This document shows, piece after piece, positions 43,694-52,074 of a stretch of DNA of 64,000 bases; positions within the stretch are counted from its first letter, which is position 1; every line of letters starts with the position of its first letter. The notes under the pieces are model-generated. The model was given only the letters and a program-made list of their open reading frames with translations. It did not search any database and had not been told where the DNA came from. A program made the position numbers and the translations under genes. The DNA is taken from assembly GCF_900116865.1 (NCBI RefSeq), contig NZ_FPCD01000006.1:1-64000 (forward strand), in the 5' to 3' direction. This DNA comes from Butyrivibrio sp. M55 (lineage in GTDB: Bacteria > Bacillota > Clostridia > Lachnospirales > Lachnospiraceae).

Positions 43694-43740
43694 AAACCCG
43701 CAATGGGATTCACAATCGAATCTTATTGCGGGTATTGTTT
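43694..43740. terminator. Terminator after partner gene 3, bidirectional
   Basis: ACCCGCAAT (43696-43704) pairs with ATTGCGGGT (43725-43733) with an inner GATT/AATC pair. It lies between convergent genes and resembles the terminator at 42764. Confidence 0.8.
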
Positions 43741-43755
43741 TAGTTCTCAATCACT

Positions 43756-46386
43756 TTACGCATTTGCAAGTCGCAGTCTTTCAATTACCGTTTCTTTCAT
43801 TGCACGCTTGTACACGATATAAGGAATGAGGATCATAACAAGTATCAGGAACGGAAGGACAACAACAATCGGAAGGAGCGTGAACTTATAGGTAAAGAAA
43901 AACAGGCCATTCTCCAGGGGCTTTATCATTAGTATAGAGATGATGCTGCTTAGTATCGCGCCAAAGAGTAGTGATAAAGCACCGTAGATTACTCCTTCGA
44001 TACATAAGCTCTTTTTCTGAATGTTCTTGGTCATTCCGACTGCTTCGAGCATGGCAAGTTCGAGTCTTCTGGAGATTACGGAAGTGACGATGGTATTGAT
44101 GAAGTTAAGTATTCCTATTAGAGCAAGGATTGTTGTAAGAAGTCCGCCGACCATCTTGAACATTTCTGTCATGGATGAAAACTCTTTTCTAAATACAGAT
44201 CTTGAGGTATAGGTGAGCGATGGCTCAATGTTCCTTGTATAATCTGCAAACCAACTCTCTATTGCGGGTTCGGCATCGTCTGTTGTATCTATCAGAGTTC
44301 TCATGGGAGCTCTTTCTCCAAGGAAATCATGGAATTCATCCGTAGGGAGAACATAATTTACGTCCATGTCGGTATAAGCCTGAATTCTTACGGCAAAAGG
44401 AATGTTTATTGTTGCCATTACTTCATATTCTCTGATGTCTCCGTTTGCATTGTTTACGGCAATTGTTTCACCCGGGAGAAAATAGCTTACGAAATTACTC
44501 TCATTACCATCGTAATCATATTCGTTTACCAAAATATATTTTCCTGTCTTAAATTTCTCAGCATCAAAATTTCCGTGAAGAATCTTAAGAGTGCTTAATG
44601 CATAATCATCCATTCCATATATGTTGGCTATAGTATAAGTATCATCGTTTGTTTGCTCTCCGGATTCATCATAATATATAGCGGAAAGATGCCGTGCAGA
44701 ATTTTCATATGCTTTTTCATTATCAAGCAGTCTTTCTTTGAAACGTGCATAATCACGGTCATTTAAGTCCTGGATGGAAGGTTCTGCATAAACGTTTCCA
44801 AGCTCCGAAATGCCTGCAAGTTTTTTTGCCTCATCAAGGAAAGATGGTGTAATTCCGTCATAGACGTGATTTGAAACAGCAAGGTTATCGGTAGTTGCAT
44901 CGGCAACAGAAAAGTCGGTCATTAAAAAATTGGCTATATATTTATTCTCATCAAATCCAATCAGCAGGGTGTACACGGTGCTGAGCACAGTCATTGAAAG
45001 AGCCAGAGAGAGCACCACGAAAAAGCACTTTTTCTTTTCCTTAAATACATTTCTGAAAGCAAAGCGTGTAGCAGTGAAAGCAGCCGATTGCTTGCGACGC
45101 TTCCCGCGGAAACTGTTATTTTCCGTGTAGTGAAGCGCTTCTATGGGAGATACTCCCGAAGCCAGCTTTGTTGCTTTTCTGACCGAGATGCGAACGGTGA
45201 CATAGGAAAAGAGCGCAGAGAATAAAAGAATCCATATATTTATAACGGCTTTGGAATCTATGGATTCGGAAATGGCCATCTCATCCATAAACATCGGAAG
45301 CAGGAGGCTTCCGGCTATTATTCCGCCTGTGATTCCTATGATGATTCCGGGAACTGAATGATATAATGCCTGCCGGTTTACGATTCTTTTAAGCTGCTTA
45401 CTGCTTGTCCCGACTGTTTTTAGCAGTCCGTAGGAGCGGATATCCGTGTAAACATTGATGCGGTAGATGTTGTTTATGATAAGGTATCCGGACAGGAATA
45501 TGGTAAACAGCATCAGTACTACGAATGCGATAGTGCCGAAATCTGCGGATGAACCGACACTTCCCCAGTTAATACCGTATTGAGTATCTTCGGGTAGCCC
45601 GTTTCTTTCGATTGCTTTTTCAATCTGGTATTTGAAAAAGAGAGGGAAGAAGAAATCCACTTCTGCATCGATTCTTCCGAAGCAATCATTAAAGCTCATG
45701 GATGCGGCGTTATCATAGTAGGATGATGTGGGAGTCGGAGAAAACTTCTCCTGAAACTCTTTTGATACCACGATTATCTGTGCCATTGCGACCGGATCTC
45801 CCGTGTGTATTCCGACTATGACGAAATCTTTGGTCTGTTCTTTGTCTTTTCCTGAGAGCTTGAGAGAAAGCTTTTTTCCCAAGAGGCTCTCATAGTCTTC
45901 CTTGGAATCGGCTTTCATGCCAAAAGCCTGTAAGATCAGACTGCTTACGGATATTTCGTTTTCCTTTTCGGGAAGTCTTCCTACTTCGGGATAGCAGAAG
46001 CTTTTTTTGGCACTTGCCTCGTCGTGGTAATCCGCTTGCGCAAATATTTTATTTAGCTCGTCATTTACTGCGGTTCCCACATGTATTGATCCGGTTACGT
46101 TTTTGAGTCTTTTGTCGGAAGCAAGACGGTTGTATTCTTCTTCGTTGAGATACTTTACGCCTGCGTTACATGACGTGCCAATCCGTCTGTTGGTATCATC
46201 TTGGAATTTGGCGATAAGGCTTCCGCTTATGGTGAAAAGAGCTGAAAACATAAATGTACACAGCGCAATGGAAAGAACTACCACAAGGCTCTTTCCGGGA
46301 TTTGCCATTACGGTTTTGGCGGCGATACTGCGGATTACTTTTTTGTTATTGACCATAGGTCCGTTTATGCGTTTTTCTTTTGCCAT
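43756..46386 (-). CDS. FtsX-type ABC transporter permease
   Basis: The 876-residue permease has two FtsX-type regions of four spans each: N-terminal span (about 22-46), large extracytoplasmic domain (about 50-280), spans near 290-420, a second span near 455-480, a second outer domain, and three C-terminal spans (about 750-865). This layout is typical of peptide-antibiotic detoxification or lipoprotein-type exporters in Firmicutes. It overlaps the ATPase gene by 22 bases, with GAGGTG before the ATG. A two-component system on the same strand may control it. Confidence 0.88.
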   Translation of the reverse strand: MAKEKRINGPMVNNKKVIRSIAAKTVMANPGKSLVVVLSIALCTFMFSALFTISGSLIAKFQDDTNRRIGTSCNAGVKYLNEEEYNRLASDKRLKNVTGSIHVGTAVNDELNKIFAQADYHDEASAKKSFCYPEVGRLPEKENEISVSSLILQAFGMKADSKEDYESLLGKKLSLKLSGKDKEQTKDFVIVGIHTGDPVAMAQIIVVSKEFQEKFSPTPTSSYYDNAASMSFNDCFGRIDAEVDFFFPLFFKYQIEKAIERNGLPEDTQYGINWGSVGSSADFGTIAFVVLMLFTIFLSGYLIINNIYRINVYTDIRSYGLLKTVGTSSKQLKRIVNRQALYHSVPGIIIGITGGIIAGSLLLPMFMDEMAISESIDSKAVINIWILLFSALFSYVTVRISVRKATKLASGVSPIEALHYTENNSFRGKRRKQSAAFTATRFAFRNVFKEKKKCFFVVLSLALSMTVLSTVYTLLIGFDENKYIANFLMTDFSVADATTDNLAVSNHVYDGITPSFLDEAKKLAGISELGNVYAEPSIQDLNDRDYARFKERLLDNEKAYENSARHLSAIYYDESGEQTNDDTYTIANIYGMDDYALSTLKILHGNFDAEKFKTGKYILVNEYDYDGNESNFVSYFLPGETIAVNNANGDIREYEVMATINIPFAVRIQAYTDMDVNYVLPTDEFHDFLGERAPMRTLIDTTDDAEPAIESWFADYTRNIEPSLTYTSRSVFRKEFSSMTEMFKMVGGLLTTILALIGILNFINTIVTSVISRRLELAMLEAVGMTKNIQKKSLCIEGVIYGALSLLFGAILSSIISILMIKPLENGLFFFTYKFTLLPIVVVLPFLILVMILIPYIVYKRAMKETVIERLRLANA

Positions 46387-47063
46387 GTCAGCACCTCTTT
46401 GTTTGCGATAAGTCCGTCTTCAATCCTGATAATCCTGTCCGCTGTCTGTGCAATTTCTTCGTTGTGGGTGATAACAATGATAGTCTGTGCAAAGCGCTCA
46501 CCCATAACCTTTAGAAGCCCCATAACGTCCTGACTTGTCTTGGAGTCGAGATTGCCTGTGGGCTCATCTGCCAAGATGACTTGTGGCGCGGATGAGAGCG
46601 CTCTTGCGATTGCAACACGTTGCTGCTGGCCGCCGGAAAGCTGATTTGGATAGGAATCTCTTTTGTCCGAAAGTCCGAGAGTGTCGATGATGGTGTCCAC
46701 AAACTCTTTATCGGGCGTGTTTCCGTCGAGTTCTATGGGAAGCACGATGTTCTCGTAGACTGAGAGAACAGGGACGAGGTTAAAAGACTGAAATACAAAG
46801 CCGATCTTTCTTCTTCTGAAAATTGTGAGTTCTTCGTCTTTTAATGTAAAAATATCTTTTCCGTCAATCGAGACCGTTCCCGAAGTAGGGCGGTCCAGAC
46901 CTCCGAGCATATGCAAAAGAGTAGATTTGCCACTTCCGGATGTTCCGACGATTGCGATAAATTCTCCTTTCTCGACGGAGAGGTTTACACCCTTTAAGGC
47001 TTCAACCGCCGTATCGCCGGTTCCGTAGGTTTTCTTTAAATCTGTAACGCGTAGGATTTCCAT
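46365..47063 (-). CDS. ABC transporter ATPase (MacB/LolD type)
   Basis: The 232-residue ATPase has Walker [10 protein letters not shown] (40-48), Q-loop [10 protein letters not shown], signature LSGGQQQR (142-149), Walker [13 protein letters not shown] (162-173) and H-loop ITHNEE. It would power the FtsX-type permease whose gene overlaps its end. The frame is open to 47156, but AAGGAG lies just before ATG 47063 and the protein then starts at the conserved [14 protein letters not shown]. Confidence 0.93.
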   Translation of the reverse strand: MEILRVTDLKKTYGTGDTAVEALKGVNLSVEKGEFIAIVGTSGSGKSTLLHMLGGLDRPTSGTVSIDGKDIFTLKDEELTIFRRRKIGFVFQSFNLVPVLSVYENIVLPIELDGNTPDKEFVDTIIDTLGLSDKRDSYPNQLSGGQQQRVAIARALSSAPQVILADEPTGNLDSKTSQDVMGLLKVMGERFAQTIIVITHNEEIAQTADRIIRIEDGLIANKEVLTWQKKNA

Positions 47064-47118
47064 TTTTTTCTCCTTATATGTGATTTGGAAACAAAAACAT
47101 GTTAATGCTAATTGTGAG

Positions 47119-48273
47119 TTATTTTCTGTTTGTGTAGATAAAATAACCGCTTGCAATCAGGGCGATTGATAGCACTATGTACAGGATTGGAGCAAATTGC
47201 AGCGCCGTAAGGTAATGACCGCTTACTCCGATCAGCCTATATTCGCACAGCGCCGATCCTGAGGTCATGTACATGGGCGATAGCAGGCAAAAAAGCTGTG
47301 AGAGCATTCGACTGCTGTAAGGGATGCGATTCGAGCTTATGTAAACTATAAGAAAACTTCCGAATACGCCGCTCATTACTGCTACGGGGCTTTTTAGGAT
47401 TTCCGATAAAAAACATGTGACTGCGGTCATGAGCAGACAGGTTGCTGTGATCATAATAAGCTGCGCACGGATAAATTGTCCTATTGTCATAGAGTACGAG
47501 GTAAGTGGCATAAAGAGCTGTATAGGGATGCTCCATGTGTCTTTTCCCCATAGAAAAATGCTTGTTAGTACCGAAATAGCCTCTATAACAATATTTAGGA
47601 AAAGAGTGCAGATAAAGGCGGCTGTGACCTTAGCCAGGTAGGTGGCGCTCCAGCCTCCGACAGTACATTTGATGAGCGAATCTGTTTTGTCTTTTATCTC
47701 TCCTGAAAAAATCTGACTAAGTAGCAAAGTAGTCGCAAAGAGCATTATAAGCGGGAGAGAGATTAAAGTGGAAATGAGACCGTTTATTTCTTCGGTGTAA
47801 TGCCAGATGATCGGCGTACTTAATTTTTTTTCCTGTACCTGCCAGTATTCTTTTTCGCTTTCTGTCAGTTTCATTGAGTTCATTGATTCGCTGATGGAAC
47901 TGTCTCTTTTTTGATAAACGGATTCGACATTGTAGTCGGTGAGTTTGGAATTGTCATCAATGATTTGCTTTAGCCAGGATGATGGCTTCATGTAAGTACA
48001 ATTTAACTCGTTCCAACATTCATACGGCATGCCAAGTTTATATGCGGCTTCTGCCGTCTCTGCGATCAGTGCATCGTCGATGGGCCTTTCGTCGATTGAA
48101 CGTTGCAGATTGCTTGTTCGTATTTCAAAATCATCAAGTTGATTTATCTGTGATATCCCTTGTATGACCGAATATGCTGCAATGAAAATTAATAAGATAA
48201 GTGTGACGCGAGCGGTCAGAATTTTTTTTAGTTCGAAAAAAAGAAGTGTGCCAAACTGCCTGTTTCTCCCCAT
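47119..48273 (-). CDS. ABC-2-type membrane permease
   Basis: The 384-residue protein has an N-terminal span (about 20-40), an outer loop of about 130 residues and five C-terminal spans (about 165-380), with SGEIKDKTDSLIKCTVGG, the coupling-type segment seen in ABC-2 permeases of the YxlG/bacteriocin-immunity kind. No second ATPase is nearby, so it may share the one at 46365. GGGAGG is 9 bases before the ATG. It lies 55 bp upstream of the ATPase gene. Confidence 0.75.
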   Translation of the reverse strand: MGRNRQFGTLLFFELKKILTARVTLILLIFIAAYSVIQGISQINQLDDFEIRTSNLQRSIDERPIDDALIAETAEAAYKLGMPYECWNELNCTYMKPSSWLKQIIDDNSKLTDYNVESVYQKRDSSISESMNSMKLTESEKEYWQVQEKKLSTPIIWHYTEEINGLISTLISLPLIMLFATTLLLSQIFSGEIKDKTDSLIKCTVGGWSATYLAKVTAAFICTLFLNIVIEAISVLTSIFLWGKDTWSIPIQLFMPLTSYSMTIGQFIRAQLIMITATCLLMTAVTCFLSEILKSPVAVMSGVFGSFLIVYISSNRIPYSSRMLSQLFCLLSPMYMTSGSALCEYRLIGVSGHYLTALQFAPILYIVLSIALIASGYFIYTNRK

Positions 48274-48428
48274 TGTATGTGGCCTCCCTCATAATGTAGT
48301 GCTGCTGTTATCAAGTAATAAACCGGTGACAGCAGTAACTTATAATGAATGATTATTACATAAAAATCTTTCCGGAATCTTTCTGATGGAGGGGAGATTC
48401 TTACAGTTTTGACATAATCAAAGACTTT

Positions 48429-48497
48429 CCTGTCTGTTTTCAGCAGATGAGATTTTTAGACAGGGAAAATAGCGGTTTTATCCCTGTCTGTTTTCAG
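48429..48497. repeat. Direct repeats and hairpin upstream of the permease gene
   Basis: CCTGTCTGTTTTCAG occurs at 48429-48443 and 48483-48497, 54 bp apart. Between them GACAGGGA (48459-48466) pairs with TCCCTGTC (48481-48488). The block lies in the 284-bp gap between the histidine kinase gene and the permease gene and may hold response-regulator sites. Confidence 0.6.
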
Positions 48498-48557
48498 ATG
48501 AAGTAACAGACGGTATTTCGGCGACACAGGGCAGCGGATGATTGTTTATTTAGATTA

Positions 48558-49457
48558 TTACCGTGGCAGGAATACTGAGAATGTCGATCCTTCGCCTGGA
48601 GTGGAGGATAGCTTGATGTAGCCGCCTTCGCCGGAAATTATCTCGCGGGCGAGGTGAAGTCCGATTCCTACGCCTTCTTTTTGCTTTACGTCGCTTCCGC
48701 GATAGAAACGCTTGAATATCTTGGCGTGTTCTTCTTCGGAAATGCCGATGCCGGTGTCTGAGATATCTACGCGCACGAACATTTCGTAGGGGATGACATT
48801 TATTTTGATGCCGCCTTTTTCTGTGTATTTTATGGCGTTGTCAACGATATTGGCGAGGGCTTCGTGTGTCCATTTTTCATCGAGGGCTGCGCTTGCGGAA
48901 GTTTCTGAAAGTTCCAGTTTTAGATTCTTGGCTGCGGCTTTTTCTTTAAACTGATGAAGAATTTCGTTAAGCATAGGTGCCAGAGGCGTCTCTTGTGGCT
49001 CCAGTGCAAGTATTCTGTTTTCGAGTCTTGAAAGCTTGACGAGACTGTCTATGAGGAATCTTAGTTTCTCAGCCTGAGCATGGATTGCTTCGGCATTTGC
49101 CCGGTCAACGCCGGAAAGCTCGCTGTTTTCCAAGAGCTCACTGTATAATATGAGATTTGAGATAGGAGTCTTGGTCTGGTGAGAGATATCTGAGATCAGT
49201 GACTTTATCTTGTCACGCTCATTTTTTATGTTTTTTGCGGAGATAGAAGAGGAACTTAAAAAAGCTGCAAGCTCCGATTCAAGCTTGGAGAGCCTTCCTT
49301 CATCGAAAGTTTCTGTAGAGAATTCTCCGTTCATTGCCATATGAAGCATTTTTTCTATAGAATCAAGTATTCTCTTGGAGCGAAGTCTTTCGGTGACTGC
49401 GATAATGCAGGCTGCGAGAATCAAAAAGATGCCGATCGTAAGAATTATATTATCCAT
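48558..49457 (-). CDS. Sensor histidine kinase
   Basis: The 299-residue kinase has a single short N-terminal membrane span (about 3-22), almost no outer domain, a HisKA region with H93 (ISHQTKTPIS), an N-box NIVDNAIKYT and G-boxes DTGIGISEE and GVGIGLHLA. The lack of a sensor domain fits kinases that read the state of a partner ABC transporter. It overlaps the response regulator gene by 8 bases and sits upstream of the FtsX-type transporter. Confidence 0.9.
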   Translation of the reverse strand: MDNIILTIGIFLILAACIIAVTERLRSKRILDSIEKMLHMAMNGEFSTETFDEGRLSKLESELAAFLSSSSISAKNIKNERDKIKSLISDISHQTKTPISNLILYSELLENSELSGVDRANAEAIHAQAEKLRFLIDSLVKLSRLENRILALEPQETPLAPMLNEILHQFKEKAAAKNLKLELSETSASAALDEKWTHEALANIVDNAIKYTEKGGIKINVIPYEMFVRVDISDTGIGISEEEHAKIFKRFYRGSDVKQKEGVGIGLHLAREIISGEGGYIKLSSTPGEGSTFSVFLPR

Positions 49458-50127
49458 TCTGTTTCACCCAACTGTAGCCGATTCCGTATATTGTTTTGAT
49501 CTTATCCTGTGCAGAGAGCTTGTCTCTGAGCCTTTTTACCGTGACGGAGAGTGCGTTTTCATCGACGTATTCCGCATCGCCTGTCCAGAGTCTGTCTATC
49601 AGAGTATCTCTTTTAACGGTCATGCCTGCGTTGTCGGTGAGGATTCGCAGGAGTCGCTGCTCTGTTTTGGAAAGCTCCACGGTTTGTCCGTTATTTGAAA
49701 AAATCATGTTTTTATAATCAAAAACATAAGGTGTTTCTGCATATTTTTCGGTGTCTTTTCCTGTATTAGCCTTTCGAAGCTGCGTATTTACTCTCGCGCG
49801 GAGTACGGCAAGGGAGAATGGCTTTGTTATGTAATCGTCCGCACCCTGTTCGAGGCCTGACACAATGTCTTTGTCCGTGTCATTTGCGGTAAGCATGATT
49901 ACGGGAATGTTCGTAGTGCTGTCCTTGATCTCTTTTAACAGATCAAGTCCGTTCCCGTCCGGAAGATTTATATCAAGAATTGCAAGAGTAACCATGCCAA
50001 GTGCCAGTTGCTCTTTTGCTTCGCTGATGCATTCACATGAAACAAGCTGCCTGCCTGCATCCTTCAATGCCTGGCAAAGGCCATTGTTAAGCGTAGAATC
50101 GTCTTCGACTATCAGAATCTGTTCCAA
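49450..50127 (-). CDS. OmpR-family response regulator
   Basis: The 225-residue regulator has a receiver domain (phospho-acceptor D52 in AILDINLPDG, K in ITKPFS) and a winged-helix Trans_reg_C domain (about 130-223; LSKTEQRLLRILTDN, VDENALSVTVKRLRDKL). It is translated with the overlapping kinase gene. The likely targets are its own operon and the permease genes downstream. Confidence 0.93.
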   Translation of the reverse strand: MEQILIVEDDSTLNNGLCQALKDAGRQLVSCECISEAKEQLALGMVTLAILDINLPDGNGLDLLKEIKDSTTNIPVIMLTANDTDKDIVSGLEQGADDYITKPFSLAVLRARVNTQLRKANTGKDTEKYAETPYVFDYKNMIFSNNGQTVELSKTEQRLLRILTDNAGMTVKRDTLIDRLWTGDAEYVDENALSVTVKRLRDKLSAQDKIKTIYGIGYSWVKQNG

Positions 50128-50430
50128 AATGTGCTCTCCTTATGATGTATAAGTTGTAGTGGTAATGCATTTGACAGGCAGAGGGGGCAGCTGTCTTTTG
50201 ATTTATTTACGAATAAGTGAATAAAAGATTGAATGCTAACTAAACTTAGAAATATGTTGTTTTTATTCAAGTATAAGATTAGCACATCTATGTCGTGCAT
50301 TTCTATGCCATTCACTAAGGAAACTTGCAATTTGCTAAGACGGTGTTTCATATGAATAAGATCAGATGCTTTTTTTGAGACATGCATATGTTCATCAACT
50401 TTTATGTAGATGGTTACTATAAGGGGGAGA

Positions 50431-50488
50431 TTTCGGAATAGAGCGGATTTAAAATTTCACTTTACGTATTTCGGAATAGAGCGGATTT
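50431..50488 (+). repeat. Two 20-bp direct repeats, 38 bp apart
   Basis: TTTCGGAATAGAGCGGATTT occurs perfectly at 50431-50450 and 50469-50488 in the 665-bp gap before the secreted Ser/Thr-rich protein gene. Nothing else in 50128-50430 looks like a gene. Confidence 0.85.
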
Positions 50489-50500
50489 TAGGAAAAACGC

Positions 50501-50609
50501 ACTGCCTATAATAAAAATATACTATATGTGAGCAGATGACGGCGGAGATAGTGATACGATGACATGAAAAACGCACTGGCTATTATTGAACAAATTCCAA
50601 TATAAGCAG
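50501..50609 (+). repeat. Two further dyad units of the 24600 family
   Basis: Units at 50501-50535 (ACTGCCTAT, 20 bases, GAGCAG) and 50575-50609 (ACTGGCTAT, 20 bases, AAGCAG), both preceded by AAAAACGC, repeat the word pair of the array at 24600-24935. Their starts are 74 bp apart. Confidence 0.75.
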
Positions 50610-50792
50610 AACAAGCAAGATAAAACCTTCAAAAATCATAAACATTCTCTGAACAAATCATAAACTTTCAATCATCCATCTTAAATCATTCTAAAGAATC
50701 TATCCAAAGAATTGAAAAAAGTTTTAATGAGAGTAGCATCTAAAATACAAGCATTTCTATTTTGATTTTCGTAAATTAAGGAGGAATATAAA

Positions 50793-51767
50793 ATGGAATT
50801 TAGAAAGCTTATGAAGTACGTTGTAGTTGCAGGTTTGATGGGTACTATCTTTATGACACCGGTTACTGAGGCGATAGCTGCAGTTTCTGGCGAAGAGAAA
50901 AAAGATGATGGACCGACTGAAGAAGAACGTGCTGAGGAGGCAAGACAGAAGAAAGTTCAGGAAGAAGTTGAGAATATGATTAAGGAGGCAACGGCTCCCG
51001 CAAATAAAACTGTTGCAGGCGTTAAGTCAGCAGTTGACGGTTACTATTTTGCAAAGAAAGTTCAGGGTGTGGCACTTACACCTTCTACTCCCGGAACAGG
51101 ATCTTTTGTAAAGGTTGCAGATACTGATGCAACAAAGAGTTCAGCAGCAGTTGCGGTTGCAAACAATGTTGCAGCTTCATTTAGCGGAACTGTTGGTCCT
51201 TGTATAAATGTTTATTACGGAAAGATGGCCGGTGGCAAGTTTACAAGCAGTACAGAGGGAACGGCAGGTACGATCAGTATCGGAATTCCTGCAGAATTCC
51301 AGACAGCAGGCATGGATTATTCTATAGTTGCCGTTTATGCAGGCGGAGCATACAAGGTATTTAATAATACCAGCACTACTGCAAGTGTGGTTACTGCCAA
51401 TGTTGAGCAGGCTGCATCTTCAAACGTAATGTACGCGGTTGTAAAGAGCCCTGCAGGAACTGCTCCTGTACAGACTGCTAACAACGCTGCTGAAAATGCA
51501 ACAAACAATAAGACAGACAGAACTGCAAATAACAGCGCAGATAAGGATAAGAAGAAATCTGAGAGCGCTTCTGCAGGTTCATCAACAGGTGCTTCAGATA
51601 AGACAACTGAGAAGGCATCTGAGAGTGCATCAACAGGTGCATCAGATAAGACATCAAACAAGACTTCTGATACAGCATCAGACAGCGCATCAACAGGAGC
51701 ATCTGATAAGACTTCCAAGACATCAGAGAAGGCTTCTGACAGTGCATCAACAGAGTCTTCAAGATAA
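50793..51767 (+). CDS. Secreted protein with Ser/Thr/Ala-rich repeat tail
   Basis: The 324-residue protein has a signal peptide (cleavage near EAIAA), a short charged helix (about 33-65), a beta-rich domain of about 150 residues (VAASFSGTVGPCINVYYGK, then YSIVAVYAGGAYKVF), and a low-complexity tail (about 225-324) of repeats near SASTGASDKTS with K and E. The tail is likely disordered or glycosylated. No wall-sorting signal is visible. AAGGAGG precedes the ATG. The family is not recognised. Confidence 0.7.
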   Translation: MEFRKLMKYVVVAGLMGTIFMTPVTEAIAAVSGEEKKDDGPTEEERAEEARQKKVQEEVENMIKEATAPANKTVAGVKSAVDGYYFAKKVQGVALTPSTPGTGSFVKVADTDATKSSAAVAVANNVAASFSGTVGPCINVYYGKMAGGKFTSSTEGTAGTISIGIPAEFQTAGMDYSIVAVYAGGAYKVFNNTSTTASVVTANVEQAASSNVMYAVVKSPAGTAPVQTANNAAENATNNKTDRTANNSADKDKKKSESASAGSSTGASDKTTEKASESASTGASDKTSNKTSDTASDSASTGASDKTSKTSEKASDSASTESSR

Positions 51768-51874
51768 ATTGGGACTTTGCAGTATGTCTTTTTCCCGAAT
51801 ATCACATGGGAAAAGATTTTGCGATATGTGGATAGCAACAGATGCGCAAATTTTTATTTTTCGTAGTTTATATA

Positions 51875-51989
51875 CTGTTGAACGTTAATAAATGGTTGTA
51901 AACCACGGATAGTTGTGTAATATTATATACTAGCTAAAATGTTAGGTCTCGCCTCATAACATGAAGCGGGACCTATTTACGTTCAACAG
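51875..51989. repeat. Nested inverted repeats before the O-antigen-ligase-like gene
   Basis: CTGTTGAACGT (51875-51885) is inverted at 51979-51989. Inside, AGGTCTCGC and GCGGGACCT form a second stem. It could be an RNA structure or a small palindromic element. Confidence 0.6.
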
Positions 51990-52074
51990 AAGGGGTCGTT
52001 GAATATATAGCAAACGGGAAGCGGCATATTCCGTTTTTTATGATGGGGAAAAATATGAGTAATTGGGGTTGATT

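Noticed and set aside
51560..51760. Regularly repeated DNA as a possible intergenic repeat array
   Set aside because: It lies in frame inside the secreted protein gene and encodes SASTGASDKTS-like repeats.
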